Assembly: GCF_014195505.1 (NCBI RefSeq)
Contig: NZ_JACIBV010000001.1
Coordinates: 8,494,001-8,558,000, forward strand
Direction: 5' to 3'
Length of the DNA: 64,000 nucleotides
DNA from: Nonomuraea dietziae
Lineage (GTDB): Bacteria > Actinomycetota > Actinomycetes > Streptosporangiales > Streptosporangiaceae
Numbering within the stretch: position 1 is the stretch's first letter; each line of letters starts with the position of its first letter. The translations under genes were made by a program, and so were the position numbers. Below the pieces are notes generated by a model that searched no databases, was not told the DNA's origin, and saw nothing but the letters and a program-made list of their open reading frames with translations. Shown here one piece after another: positions 7,336 to 16,158 of this stretch.

Positions 7336-7965
7336 TTATCCTACCGTCGCCCACCTGGCAAAACGGTCGGTGACAATCGTCACAAGCACCCCCTCGGCGG
7401 TCGTCAGCTCCAGGAAGTGACGGCCCTGCCACTCGAACCTGGGCCCCTCTCCCACCTGCGCGAGGTCCACCTCGCGCAGCCGGTCGAGGGTCAGCTCGCC
7501 GCGCTTGATCAGCGCCTCCTTGCGCGCCCACAGCCTGATCAGCCCGGCGTTGTCCGTGACCGTGGCCCGCTCGCCCGCGGTCAGCGCCTGACCCGCCAGG
7601 CCCTCGTCCAGCGGCCCGGGGGGCACCAGCTCGGCGTCCACGCCGACCCTGCCGTGGCCGACGGCCGCGCACACGTAGCCGCGCGTGTGGCTGAGGCTGA
7701 CGCCCAGCTCGGGCGCCTGCTCCAGGTACGGCCTGCCGTGCCCCTGGCCATGCACCTCGCAGTGCTGCAGCAGTGTGACCTTCTCGGGTGGCAGGCCGAG
7801 GTAGGCGGCGGCGCAGTGCCGTACGAGCAGGTGGGCGGCGACGAACGCCGCGCGGTCGGCCTCGCGCAGGAACCTGGCGGCCCGCTCCCGCTCGACGCCG
7901 GTCAGCCACTCCTGCGAGCCGCCGACCTCGTCAACCTTGCCCCCCATAGCGACTGGATCATGCAT
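7336..7965 (-). CDS. 4'-phosphopantetheinyl transferase, Sfp type
   Basis: A 209-residue enzyme that transfers the 4'-phosphopantetheine arm from CoA to carrier-protein serines. The two signature motifs are present: VGVDAEL (about residues 107-113, Mg2+ ligands) and WARKEALIKRGEL (about 147-159). PYLEQAPELGVSLSHTRGY supplies the CoA-binding loop. Sfp-type enzymes serve polyketide and non-ribosomal peptide synthases. No such synthase lies in the window, so it probably acts in trans. The downstream small membrane ORF follows within five bases. Confidence 0.92.
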   Translation of the reverse strand: MHDPVAMGGKVDEVGGSQEWLTGVERERAARFLREADRAAFVAAHLLVRHCAAAYLGLPPEKVTLLQHCEVHGQGHGRPYLEQAPELGVSLSHTRGYVCAAVGHGRVGVDAELVPPGPLDEGLAGQALTAGERATVTDNAGLIRLWARKEALIKRGELTLDRLREVDLAQVGEGPRFEWQGRHFLELTTAEGVLVTIVTDRFARWATVG

Positions 7966-8014
7966 TTGCCCAGATTAGAGGTCATCATCGAACTTGTCAG
8001 GGCATGGGCGGATC

Positions 8015-8647
8015 ATGAGTGTCTTGGGGAAAGCGGTGCCGCTGGGCGCGGCTCTCGCTGTGCTCTGCGCGGGGCCCGCACTGGCCGAGCTGAAGGCGGG
8101 CGACTCGGGCGCCGGGGTACGGCAGATGCAGGACAGGCTGCACGAGCTCGGCTACTTCGTGGGCGCGAGGGGAGGGACCTACGGCCCGCTCACCGTCCAG
8201 GCCGTCTACGCGCTGCAGAAGGCGGCGGGCATCGAGCGCACGGGCGTCTTCGACCGGCGCACCAGGCAGGCGGCGAGCAAGGGCGTCCTCCCCAGGCCGC
8301 GCACCCTGCCAGGACGTCAGGTGCAGGTCGACCTCAGGCGCCAGCTGCTCATGGTCACCCGCGACGGTCAGGTGCAGCTGGTGGTCAACGCCTCCACCGG
8401 CTCCTCCGCCACCCCCACCCCTGCGGGCGCGTTCAGGGTCACCAGGCAGATCGACGGGATCCGCAGGGCCGAGCTCGGCTCGCTCTACCGGCCCAAGTAC
8501 TTCGTCGGCGGCATCGCCGTCCACGGATCGGCCTCGATCCCGCCCTATCCCGCCTCGCACGGTTGCGTCAGGGTGAGCAACGCGGCCATGGACCACCTGT
8601 GGCGCGACAGGCGGATGCCGGTCGGCGGCAGGGTCGTGGTGTTCTAG
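8015..8647 (+). CDS. L,D-transpeptidase with peptidoglycan-binding domain
   Basis: A 210-residue secreted protein. A signal peptide of about 24 residues ends in ALA. It is followed by a PG_binding_1 domain (KAGDSGAGVRQMQDRLHELGYFVG..., about residues 27-85) and a YkuD catalytic domain. The catalytic motif HGSASIPPYPASHGCVRVS contains the nucleophilic Cys and its His. It would make 3-3 cross-links or attach proteins to the wall peptidoglycan. The ATG at 8015 is preferred over the in-frame TTG at 7994 because it begins directly at the signal peptide. The 3' end overlaps the mce-associated gene by four bases, tail to tail. Confidence 0.93.
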   Translation: MSVLGKAVPLGAALAVLCAGPALAELKAGDSGAGVRQMQDRLHELGYFVGARGGTYGPLTVQAVYALQKAAGIERTGVFDRRTRQAASKGVLPRPRTLPGRQVQVDLRRQLLMVTRDGQVQLVVNASTGSSATPTPAGAFRVTRQIDGIRRAELGSLYRPKYFVGGIAVHGSASIPPYPASHGCVRVSNAAMDHLWRDRRMPVGGRVVVF

Positions 8648-9543
8648 TCGTCCTTGCCGAGCTTGGTCTCGGTCTCCTTGGCGGCGCCGAGCACGGTCAC
8701 GTCGCTGACCTTCCAGACGCCCTTCTGCTTGATCATGACGAGCTTGAGGTGGGTGCCGAGGACGTTGCGCACCGCCTCCTTGCTGGTGACCTGCTGGTCG
8801 ACCGAGATCAGCGCCTTGGCGCTCACCTCGTCGACCTCCGACAGGTAGACCTCGCGGACCGTCGCCTTGGAGACCGCCTCCAGCTTGATGATCACCTGCT
8901 CCATCGGGCCGCCGAACGCCTCGTCGTAGGTGGCGAGGAAGTCGCCCGCCGTCATCGCGATGACCTGGCCGCGGGTGGTCTGCAGGTCCTTGTAGTCGTA
9001 GCTGAGCAGGGTGGTGGCGAAGGCGCCTGCCGCGCCTGACACCTCCAGACGCAGCTGACGGTCGTGCTCCAGCGGGGCGAGCTGCCCCTGCAGGCGGTCG
9101 GCGGTGAGCCACTGCACGACGGCCGCGCCGCCGGTGGCGGCCAGGACCAGCGCCAGCACCGCCCCCACCGCCACCCCCCGCCAGCGCGCCCCCTTCGCCC
9201 CGACGGTACGGCCGGCGCCGCCCTCGGCCTCGGACGCCTCGGCCTGCTCCTCCGCTCGAGCCTGCGCCTGCTCCTCCGCTCGAGCCTGAGCCTCGGCCCG
9301 CTCCTCCGCTCGAGCCTGCGCCTGGTCCTTCGCCGGTTCCTCGGCGCGCTCGTCCGCCCGCTCCTTCGCCCGAGCTTCGGCCTGCTCCTCGGCCCGGGTC
9401 TCAGGCACGGACTCGGTCTCGGCCCGGGTCTCGGGCTCGGGCTCGGTCTCGGCCCGGGTCTCGGGCTCGGGCTCGGGTTTGGTGTCGGGCTTCGGCTCGG
9501 CTGCGAGGGTGGTGTCCTCGACGAGGCCCTGTTCGGTGGTCAT
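8644..9543 (-). CDS. Mce-associated membrane protein with acidic repeat N-terminus
   Basis: The last gene of the mce operon, 299 residues. The cytoplasmic N-terminal 125 residues or so are low-complexity, rich in Glu, Ala and Arg. They are built from repeats such as ETRAETEPEPE and RAEEQAQA. One membrane helix (about 130-152) follows, then a C-terminal domain (YDYKDLQTTRGQVIAMTAGDFLATYDEAF) typical of Mas proteins, which adopt an NTF2-like fold. Mas proteins associate with the Mce lipid import complex and probably stabilise it. It starts three bases after mceF ends. Confidence 0.85.
   Translation of the reverse strand: MTTEQGLVEDTTLAAEPKPDTKPEPEPETRAETEPEPETRAETESVPETRAEEQAEARAKERADERAEEPAKDQAQARAEERAEAQARAEEQAQARAEEQAEASEAEGGAGRTVGAKGARWRGVAVGAVLALVLAATGGAAVVQWLTADRLQGQLAPLEHDRQLRLEVSGAAGAFATTLLSYDYKDLQTTRGQVIAMTAGDFLATYDEAFGGPMEQVIIKLEAVSKATVREVYLSEVDEVSAKALISVDQQVTSKEAVRNVLGTHLKLVMIKQKGVWKVSDVTVLGAAKETETKLGKDD
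9247..9476 (-). repeat. in-frame DNA repeats in the mce-associated gene
   Basis: Three exact copies of an 18-base unit (CTCCTCCGCTCGAGCCTG on the plus strand) lie at 9247-9264, 9271-9288 and 9301-9318. A 26-base unit is repeated exactly at 9421-9446 and 9451-9476, period 30. All periods are multiples of three, so the repeats keep the reading frame and encode the acidic Glu/Ala/Arg region. Such arrays can change length by slippage. Confidence 0.75.
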
Positions 9544-9546
9544 GTG

Positions 9547-10908
9547 TTACTCCGTTCCACGGCGGCGGGAGGAGCGCCCCACCGCGATCCAGCCCAGCAC
9601 GCCGCCGCTGACGACGACGGCCAGGAGGATGGCGATGACGAGCGGCGTGAGGTCTTGGGGCGTGCCCGAGGCCGAGGCGGACGTCGTGGCGTCGGCGCCC
9701 GGCGTGGCCGCCTGCGCCTCCTTGTCGGAGGAGGCGTCGTCGGGCTCAGCGGCCGCCTCGGGATCCTCGCGGTCGGCGGTGGCCGCGGGGTCATCGGGGT
9801 CGGGCGCGTCCGCGGGGTGCGGGCCCCTGTCGGCCTCGAAGTCGACCGTGCGCACAGGGGCGTGCTTCGGGCACTCCAGCAGCGGCGCCATCTTCGGCGG
9901 CCCGATCGGGCCCTCGTACTCCTCAGCCGGCTGAGGGCCGCCTGGCACGCTGAAGACGAAGGTGGTCCTGCCGTACACCGTGCCGTCGGGCCGCTTGTCG
10001 CTGATGTCGTCGGCCAGGCTGAGCGCGGTCGGCACCACGCTGAGCAGGTGGTGGGTGTTCCGCTCGGTCTCGGACGAGAAGGCGGGCCTGTGCGGAAGTC
10101 CCGCGGCCGTCAGCGCGCAGGACAGCCCCGGTCTCGCCGTCCTGATCAGCGTGTCGATCTGTCCGAAGACCCCGGGTCCGTGGTCGAGGAAGGCGTTGAG
10201 CTCCTTGCGCGACTCACGCAGCGAGCCCGTCACCGACGACAGGTCGGTGATGCCCGCCGCCAGCTTGTCCCTGCGCCCCGCCAGCGTGCCGGTGAGCCGG
10301 GTCAGCTGCACCGCCAGCTCGTCGAGGGTCCTGGAGTTGTCGGCGAGGGTGTCGGTGAGGTCGTGCGCGTCGTCGATGATGCCCCTGATCGAGGGCGCGC
10401 GGCCGTCGAGCGCGACCGCCAGCTCGTGGGTGATCGTCTTGGCGTCCTTGGGCGGCACCGCGTTGAGCAGCTTGCCCACGCCCTCGAACAGCTTCTTGTA
10501 GTCGAGCGGCACCGTGGTGCTGGTCAGCGGGATTATGTCGCCGGGGGCGAGGAAGGGCCCGTTCACGCCCTTCTCGGGCGGGGAGAGCTCCACGTACGGC
10601 TCGCCGATGGCCGACTTGCGGCGCACCTCGGCCGTGCTGGCCTTGGGCAACCTGACCTCCCTGTCGAGGTCGAGCCCGACGACGACCTTGCCAGGCGCCA
10701 GCCGTACGTCGCCGATCCTGCCGACGCGGACGCCCAGGTAGGCGACGTCGAAGCCGCGCACCAGACCGGGGGAGGAGGCGAACTCGGCCGAGACCCGGTA
10801 GGGCTGGGAGATCACGTCGAGCTTGATGATCGTGGTGAACGCCCAGATCGTCATCACGACGCCGAGCAGGGCGAAGAAGACGAGGTTGAGATAGATGCGG
10901 GGCCTCAT
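9547..10908 (-). CDS. mceF: MCE family protein MceF
   Basis: A 453-residue Mce protein, the sixth of the operon. An N-terminal membrane anchor (about residues 7-27) is followed by the MlaD/MCE domain (VSAEFASSPGLVRGFDVAYLGVRVGRIGDV, about 40-115), then a long helical region. The C-terminus adds a Pro/Asp/Glu/Ala-rich disordered stretch and a second membrane helix (LTPLVIAILLAVVVSGGVLGWIAV), which is less common for the family. Mce subunits form a hexameric tunnel that moves lipids from the outer envelope to the YrbE permease. The ATG overlaps the mceE stop by four bases. Confidence 0.88.
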   Translation of the reverse strand: MRPRIYLNLVFFALLGVVMTIWAFTTIIKLDVISQPYRVSAEFASSPGLVRGFDVAYLGVRVGRIGDVRLAPGKVVVGLDLDREVRLPKASTAEVRRKSAIGEPYVELSPPEKGVNGPFLAPGDIIPLTSTTVPLDYKKLFEGVGKLLNAVPPKDAKTITHELAVALDGRAPSIRGIIDDAHDLTDTLADNSRTLDELAVQLTRLTGTLAGRRDKLAAGITDLSSVTGSLRESRKELNAFLDHGPGVFGQIDTLIRTARPGLSCALTAAGLPHRPAFSSETERNTHHLLSVVPTALSLADDISDKRPDGTVYGRTTFVFSVPGGPQPAEEYEGPIGPPKMAPLLECPKHAPVRTVDFEADRGPHPADAPDPDDPAATADREDPEAAAEPDDASSDKEAQAATPGADATTSASASGTPQDLTPLVIAILLAVVVSGGVLGWIAVGRSSRRRGTE

Positions 10909-11933
10909 CGCGGCGGCTCCCAGAGCAGGCGGAAGTCGTCCCTGCGGTTGGGCTGCGGACCTGGATCGACGTCAGGCCTGTTCGGGATGAGGCCCCTGTT
11001 CTCCGGCAGCAGCAGGCCCTTCAGCCAGATGTAGATGAGCACCTGGCCGTTGACCGTGATCGGGGGGAGGTCGATGTAGGCCTGCATTCTGGTGACCAGC
11101 GTCTTCAGGTCCTCCTTGCCGCGCAGCATCGACACGCTGATGGCGTCCAGCTCACGCAGCAGCGTACGCAGCCTGGCCGCGTGACGGGGGTAGACCGTGA
11201 CATTCGCCTCCTTGGCCAGCTTCGTGAGCGCGACGATCGCCTTCTTGATGTGCTTGCGGCCGTGCTTCACCCGCTCCGTCGCGGCGACGAGCGTGCCGGG
11301 CAGCCTGTCGAGGTCCTTGCTGCCCTTGGCGAGCCGGTCGCCGAGCTTGGCCAGGCCGTCTATGGTGCCCGCGATCTCCGCCCTGGCGGCCGCGTAGCTG
11401 TCGGTGACCTGCGCGGTCTGCCTGATCAGCGTGTTGACGTCGCCGCCCTTGCCCGCGAAGGCGGTGGAGGCGGCCTCCAGGATGGCGTTGACGTCCTGCG
11501 CGCCGAGCGCCTCGATCAGCGGGCCCGCCTTCGCGGTGACCTGCTCGATGTCGGGTTCGACGCTGGTGTCGGTGATCGTCGCGCCGTCCGGCAGGAACGG
11601 CCCCGTGGCCAGGTCCTTGCCCTTGGGCAGGGTGAGCAGGACGTAGTTCTCGCCCAGGATCGAGGTCTTGGCCACCGTCGCGCTGGTGCCGGCGGGGACG
11701 CGCTTGTCCTGCTGGATGGCCATCGTCACCCTGGCCCTGTAGCCCTCGAGCCGCACGTCGGTCACGCTGCCCACCCGCACGTCGGAGATCTGCACGCTGT
11801 GGCCCACCACCAGGCTCTGCACGTCGGAGAAGGTCGCCGACAGCGTCAGCTCGCCCTGTGTCGCGCCCACCGTCTGCAGCGTGCAGCCCGAGGTGGCCAT
11901 GACCAGGGCGAGGGCGGCGTGTGCGGCTCTCAT
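10905..11933 (-). CDS. mceE: MCE family lipoprotein MceE
   Basis: 342 residues. The start is the ATG at 11933, which overlaps the mceD stop as ATGA. A short signal peptide ends in a lipobox-like TSGC with Cys 17. The MCE domain (LSATFSDVQSLVVGHSVQISDVRVGSV) and a long helical domain follow, ending in Arg/Pro-rich sequence. In mycobacteria the fifth Mce protein is the lipoprotein (LprK-like), consistent with this position. Thr at lipobox position -3 is not the preferred residue, so lipidation is likely but not certain. Confidence 0.87.
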   Translation of the reverse strand: MRAAHAALALVMATSGCTLQTVGATQGELTLSATFSDVQSLVVGHSVQISDVRVGSVTDVRLEGYRARVTMAIQQDKRVPAGTSATVAKTSILGENYVLLTLPKGKDLATGPFLPDGATITDTSVEPDIEQVTAKAGPLIEALGAQDVNAILEAASTAFAGKGGDVNTLIRQTAQVTDSYAAARAEIAGTIDGLAKLGDRLAKGSKDLDRLPGTLVAATERVKHGRKHIKKAIVALTKLAKEANVTVYPRHAARLRTLLRELDAISVSMLRGKEDLKTLVTRMQAYIDLPPITVNGQVLIYIWLKGLLLPENRGLIPNRPDVDPGPQPNRRDDFRLLWEPPR

Positions 11934-13054
11934 CGCCGCTCCCGCTCGTAGGGGCAGTTGCTCAGGCCGCCGCCCAGGCACTTCAGCCTGGGCAGGTTGA
12001 GCGAGTCGAACAGCGGGGCCAGCCACGCGCGGGTCATCGCGTTGAGCACCACCCTGATCTTGAGCACGTGCTGCTCCTTGTCCCAGGCGTCGATGATCAC
12101 ATCGGCGAAGTCGGCGGCACCCTTGATCGTCTGGGCCATCTGCTCGCTGTTGGCGCGCACGGTGAGGACCATCTCCGACAGCGTGGCCACGCCTTGGGGG
12201 AGGCGCTCCTGGTAGGCCTCGATGAGCACGTCGCCGCGCCGTACGAACTGGGCCATGCCGGAGATGAACCCGCGCAGCCGCCGGCGCTCCTCCGCCAGCG
12301 TGGCGCTGGCCTCGGCGAAGGCGTCGATCGTCTTGGTGACCTGGCCCTCGCGCCTGTTGAGGCTGGTGGCGAGCCTGTTGAGACCCTTGGCCAGGTCGAT
12401 GAGCTGCTGGTCCTGGGCGGCGAGGGTGTCGGTGAGCCTGGCGGTGTCGGCGAGCGCGTTGTTGATCGTCTTGCCCCTGCCTCTCACCCCGTCGGCGAGG
12501 TCGCCGGCCACGTCGCCGAGCTGGTCGGAGTCGAGGGCGTCGGTCAGCCTGGTGAAGGCGTCGAGGGCGTCGTCGATCTCGACGGGCAGGTCGGTGCGTC
12601 CCAGGGGGATGACGGCGCCGGGGGCGATCTTCGGCTGGCCCGGCTTCCACGGCGGGTAGAGGACGACGTTGCGCTCACCGAGGGTGTTCTGCGGGGCGAC
12701 GACGGCCTTGACGTCGGCGGGCAGGGGGATCTCCGGGTAGACGGCCAGGTCGACGCGGACCCTGTCGCCTTCGATGGTGATCTTCTCGACGGTGCCCGCG
12801 TCGAGGCCCATGACCTTGATCTTGGCCTGCTCGTAGAGGCTGGGCGCCTTGGTGAAGATCGCGGTGAGGCGGTAGGGGGCGGGGCCGAGCAGCGAGCACC
12901 CGCCGGTGGCGGCGAGCACGGCGATCACGAGCAGCACCCCCACCGCCCGCCGCACCGCCCCACCCCGCGCTCGTGTGGCCCCTCTGAGCCACGCGGTCGT
13001 CCGGCGGGACGGGGCGCAGGGAGGGTCGGTGGCGTCGGGTCGCGGAGGGGTCAT
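11930..13054 (-). CDS. mceD: MCE family protein MceD, also with a lipobox
   Basis: 374 residues. The Arg-rich N-terminus is followed by a hydrophobic segment ending in TGGC, a lipobox-like site near residue 53, then the MCE domain (YRLTAIFTKAPSLYEQAKIKVMGLDAGTVEKI). The C-terminal helical part ends in CLGGGLSNCPYERERR. MceD is not normally lipid-modified, so this gives the operon two putative lipoproteins. Alternatively the segment is an ordinary anchor. Overlaps of four bases with mceC upstream and mceE downstream show tight coupling. Confidence 0.87.
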   Translation of the reverse strand: MTPPRPDATDPPCAPSRRTTAWLRGATRARGGAVRRAVGVLLVIAVLAATGGCSLLGPAPYRLTAIFTKAPSLYEQAKIKVMGLDAGTVEKITIEGDRVRVDLAVYPEIPLPADVKAVVAPQNTLGERNVVLYPPWKPGQPKIAPGAVIPLGRTDLPVEIDDALDAFTRLTDALDSDQLGDVAGDLADGVRGRGKTINNALADTARLTDTLAAQDQQLIDLAKGLNRLATSLNRREGQVTKTIDAFAEASATLAEERRRLRGFISGMAQFVRRGDVLIEAYQERLPQGVATLSEMVLTVRANSEQMAQTIKGAADFADVIIDAWDKEQHVLKIRVVLNAMTRAWLAPLFDSLNLPRLKCLGGGLSNCPYERERR

Positions 13055-14079
13055 CGGTCGTTCTTCCTGTCCTTGGCGATCGCGGCCAGCACCTCAGGGT
13101 TGATCGGCCCGAGCCCCGTGGCGATGGCCTCGATCCACGGCCCCTGGCCGCCCATCGTGGCAAGCCCCGCGAACGTGGGCCCCGCCCAGCCCAGGACCGC
13201 GTTGAACTCCTCCCTGCTGCCCGTCAGCTTCGTGGTGATCGCGCTGGTGTTGTCGAGCGTGTCCACCAGGCTCTTCTCGTGCTCCACGATGAGTTCGGTG
13301 GTGCTGGAGACCAGGTCGCTGCCCGATCCGAGGAGGGTGCGCAGCTCGTTGCGGCGCGAGCGCAGCTCGTCCAGCATGATCTCGATGGCGTCGATGAGCC
13401 GCCCGATCTGCTTGTCCTTCTTCTCCAGGACGTCCATGATCCTGGAGCCGTTGTCGAGCAGCTTCTGCAGGTCGGGCTCGCTCTTGCTGATCGTGTCGGA
13501 CAGTTCGCCGATGTTCTTCAGCAGCCGCGTCACGCGCCCCCGCTTGCCCAGGTCCACCTTCCCCAGCTCGGTGAGCAGCTTGTCGACCGCCTTGGTGTCG
13601 AGCTTGTTCACCAGCCGGGTCGCGTCCTTGAGCGCGTCGTTGATCAGGACGGGGGTCCCCGTGCGCTCGACGGGGATCATCCGCTGCCCCTCGGGGAGCT
13701 GGTCGATGTACGGCGCCGCCACCGGCCCCGTCAGCTTGACGTAGCGGCCGCCCAGCAGGTTGGAGAGGGTGATGTCGGCCCTGGTCTGACGGCCCAGCCG
13801 TACCTCGCTCTCGACCTTCCACGTGACGACCACGTGGCCCTGCGCGTAGTCGGGCCGTACCTCGGTCACCTCGCCCACGCGCACGCCCGCCACCCGCACG
13901 TCGTTGCCCGTCCTCAGCCCGCCGGAGTCGACGAAGATCCCCGACATGTGGTAGCCGCCCTCGAACAGGCCGAGGGTGCCGATCAGGAACGTGCCCACGA
14001 ACAGCGAGCCGAGGACGCCGAGGGAGACGAGGCCCACGACGATCCTGTTGCGGTCGCGAAAGGACTTCAGCGGCATCAT
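13051..14079 (-). CDS. mceC: MCE family protein MceC
   Basis: 342 residues with an N-terminal anchor helix (about 12-34), the MCE domain (YHMSGIFVDSGGLRTGNDVRVAGVRVGEVTEV, about 43-120) and a long coiled helical region that lines the Mce tunnel. The length is typical. The ATG overlaps the end of mceB by four bases, and its stop overlaps the mceD start in the same way. Confidence 0.89.
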   Translation of the reverse strand: MMPLKSFRDRNRIVVGLVSLGVLGSLFVGTFLIGTLGLFEGGYHMSGIFVDSGGLRTGNDVRVAGVRVGEVTEVRPDYAQGHVVVTWKVESEVRLGRQTRADITLSNLLGGRYVKLTGPVAAPYIDQLPEGQRMIPVERTGTPVLINDALKDATRLVNKLDTKAVDKLLTELGKVDLGKRGRVTRLLKNIGELSDTISKSEPDLQKLLDNGSRIMDVLEKKDKQIGRLIDAIEIMLDELRSRRNELRTLLGSGSDLVSSTTELIVEHEKSLVDTLDNTSAITTKLTGSREEFNAVLGWAGPTFAGLATMGGQGPWIEAIATGLGPINPEVLAAIAKDRKNDR

Positions 14080-15134
14080 TCACCCACCATGAGCCTGCGC
14101 AGGTCCTTGGAGCTCTGGACCTTCAGGCTCTCGCGCAACGGCGGCGGCGACTCCATGGGGTAGGGGCACGGCGAGGGTCCCAGCGCCAGGCACGGGACGG
14201 CCGAGATGAAGTAGTGGCCGCGGTTGACGCTGGAGTAGGCCCTGCTGAACAGCGGCCGGATCGTGTTCACCGTCTTGTCGATCCTGTCGACGTTGCGCCT
14301 GACGCCGCCGGTGAGCCTGGCCAGGCCGTCGGTGACCCTGCCGAGCTCGTCGGCGTTCCTGCCGAGCACCTGGTCGGCGACGTCGAAGGTGGCCGACAGC
14401 TCCACGAGCGAGTCGTCGACGAGTTTGCGGTTGTCGGCGAACGACTCCGACAGCGTGACGAGGTTGTCCACCAGCTGGGCGATCTGCTTGTCGCGCCTGG
14501 CGACCACCTCCGTCACCGTGCCGTAGTCCTTGAGCAGCTGCCTGATGAGCTCCTTGCGCTGGTTGACCGTGCCGGTGATGTCGTTGACGTTGTCGAGCAG
14601 GCGCGGGATGTTCTTGTCGTTGCCCTCCAGCGCCCTGCCCGCCGCCGTGAGCAGCTGGTTGATCTGTTCGGGGTCGAGGCTCCTGGTCAGCGGCCCCAGA
14701 TCGCTCACTAGCTCGCCGATGTCGACGACGGAGGCCGTCCTGGCGATGCGGGCGCCCGGCGCGAGCTTGTCGGGGGCGCTTCCCGGCAGCAGGTAGACCA
14801 CGCGCTGGCCGACGGCGTTGCGCCACCTGATCGCGGCCTCGCTGTCGGAGGGGATCCGCACCGCCTCCTGGACCTCCAGCGTCACCTCCGCCCTGCCGTT
14901 CACGACCTCGATGGAGCGCACCTGGCCGACGGGAGCACCGGCGATCTTGACCTGGTCGCCCTCCATCAGCCCCGAGACGTCGTCGAAGGTGGCCACGAGG
15001 GCGTATCCGGCGCCGGTGCTGACCCTGGCGATCTGCAGGCCGAGGAAGACGATCAGCGAGGCGGTGACGGCGAAGAACAGGCCGAAGCGCAGCAGCGTCC
15101 AGCGGCGCGCCACGCGCTCCCTGGAGACGGCCAT
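14076..15134 (-). CDS. mceB: MCE family protein MceB
   Basis: 352 residues: an anchor helix at about 13-33, the MCE domain (YALVATFDDVSGLMEGDQVKIAGAPVGQVRSI), then a helical region rich in heptad-like leucines. Near the C-terminus is a Cys-containing segment (AVPCLALGPSPCPYP) that could form a disulfide outside the membrane. The gene starts one base after mceA ends and overlaps mceC by four bases. Confidence 0.89.
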   Translation of the reverse strand: MAVSRERVARRWTLLRFGLFFAVTASLIVFLGLQIARVSTGAGYALVATFDDVSGLMEGDQVKIAGAPVGQVRSIEVVNGRAEVTLEVQEAVRIPSDSEAAIRWRNAVGQRVVYLLPGSAPDKLAPGARIARTASVVDIGELVSDLGPLTRSLDPEQINQLLTAAGRALEGNDKNIPRLLDNVNDITGTVNQRKELIRQLLKDYGTVTEVVARRDKQIAQLVDNLVTLSESFADNRKLVDDSLVELSATFDVADQVLGRNADELGRVTDGLARLTGGVRRNVDRIDKTVNTIRPLFSRAYSSVNRGHYFISAVPCLALGPSPCPYPMESPPPLRESLKVQSSKDLRRLMVGE

Positions 15135-15135
15135 C

Positions 15136-16155
15136 TCATCTCCTCCCGTCGGTGGGGCCGCAGGCGCCGACGATGAGCTCGCAGATGTCGGTCGCGACGA
15201 ACGCCTCCACCTGCAACTGGCGGCTGCCGTCGGGTCCTGGGGTCTCGATGAGCTTGTTGAGCAGGTCGACCAGCTTGGTCACCCCGCGCACGCCGTCGCC
15301 CGCCAGGCCCAGCTGCGCGTAGATGAGCGCGGCCACCCGCTCGGCCGAGTGGACGCCCTCCCGCAGGTTGTGGCGGTGCTTGCGCAGGCCGTGGGCGCTC
15401 AGCTCGGAGATGTCGGTGATCTGGTCGAGCAGGACGCGCACCTTCTCGGCCCGTTCGAGCAGGTCGGGGGTGATGGTGTTGACGTCGGAGGCGATCGAGA
15501 CGATCTCGTCGCCCTTGTCGGCGAGGCTGGCCGACAGGGCGGCGGCGTCGCCGAGGAAGCGCCTGGCGCGCTCGCGGTGCCTGTGCGCGACTCCGACCAC
15601 GGTGCCGGCGTCGTCGATCAGCTCCCGCATCGTGGCGCCCCTGCCCTCCAGCCCCTTGGCGATCGTGTGCACGATGACGGTGACCTCGCGCGGGTCCACC
15701 GCGTCCAGGCCCCTGTAGGCGGCGCCGAGCGAGTCGGACAGGTCCAGCGCCTCCTCGGTGTCGGTGATGATCGCGCCCGCCCCGAGGTAGGGGCCGCGCG
15801 CCTCGCCCGAGCCCGGCCGCAGGTCGATGAACTTGGGCCCGAACACCGAGGTCGGCTCGATGGAGGCGACCGTCGTCTGCGGCAGCCGCACACCCGGCTG
15901 GATGTGCATGGTGATGACCGCTCTGCCCCGGGGGTCGAGGCCCACCTCCGACACGTCGCCCACGGTGATGCCGCGGATCTTGACGGGGGAGTTGGTGTCC
16001 AGACCCTGGCCCGCCCTGTCGAACACCGCCTGGATCCTGGTGCCGCTCACCTCGGTGACGCTGCGCACGAGGAAGAAGCCGGTGGCGACCAGCAGCAGCA
16101 CGACGGCCAGCGCGACGGCCATGCGGACAGGAAGGGACAGCTCGTTACGGCCCAC
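15136..16155 (-). CDS. mceA: MCE family protein MceA
   Basis: 339 residues, the first Mce subunit after the permeases. GTG start at 16155, three bases after the yrbE stop. An anchor helix (about 9-31) precedes the MCE domain (IQAVFDRAGQGLDTNSPVKIRGITVGDVSEV), then a helical C-terminal half. MceA-F together should form the heterohexameric channel through which lipid is passed to the YrbE permease pair. Confidence 0.89.
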   Translation of the reverse strand: MGRNELSLPVRMAVALAVVLLLVATGFFLVRSVTEVSGTRIQAVFDRAGQGLDTNSPVKIRGITVGDVSEVGLDPRGRAVITMHIQPGVRLPQTTVASIEPTSVFGPKFIDLRPGSGEARGPYLGAGAIITDTEEALDLSDSLGAAYRGLDAVDPREVTVIVHTIAKGLEGRGATMRELIDDAGTVVGVAHRHRERARRFLGDAAALSASLADKGDEIVSIASDVNTITPDLLERAEKVRVLLDQITDISELSAHGLRKHRHNLREGVHSAERVAALIYAQLGLAGDGVRGVTKLVDLLNKLIETPGPDGSRQLQVEAFVATDICELIVGACGPTDGRR

Positions 16156-16158
16156 GCC

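Noticed and set aside
10905..12650. A 581-codon frame that would extend MceE far upstream
   Set aside because: The N-terminal half is Arg/Pro-rich shadow sequence over mceD. The ATG at 11933 begins a signal peptide and overlaps the mceD stop.
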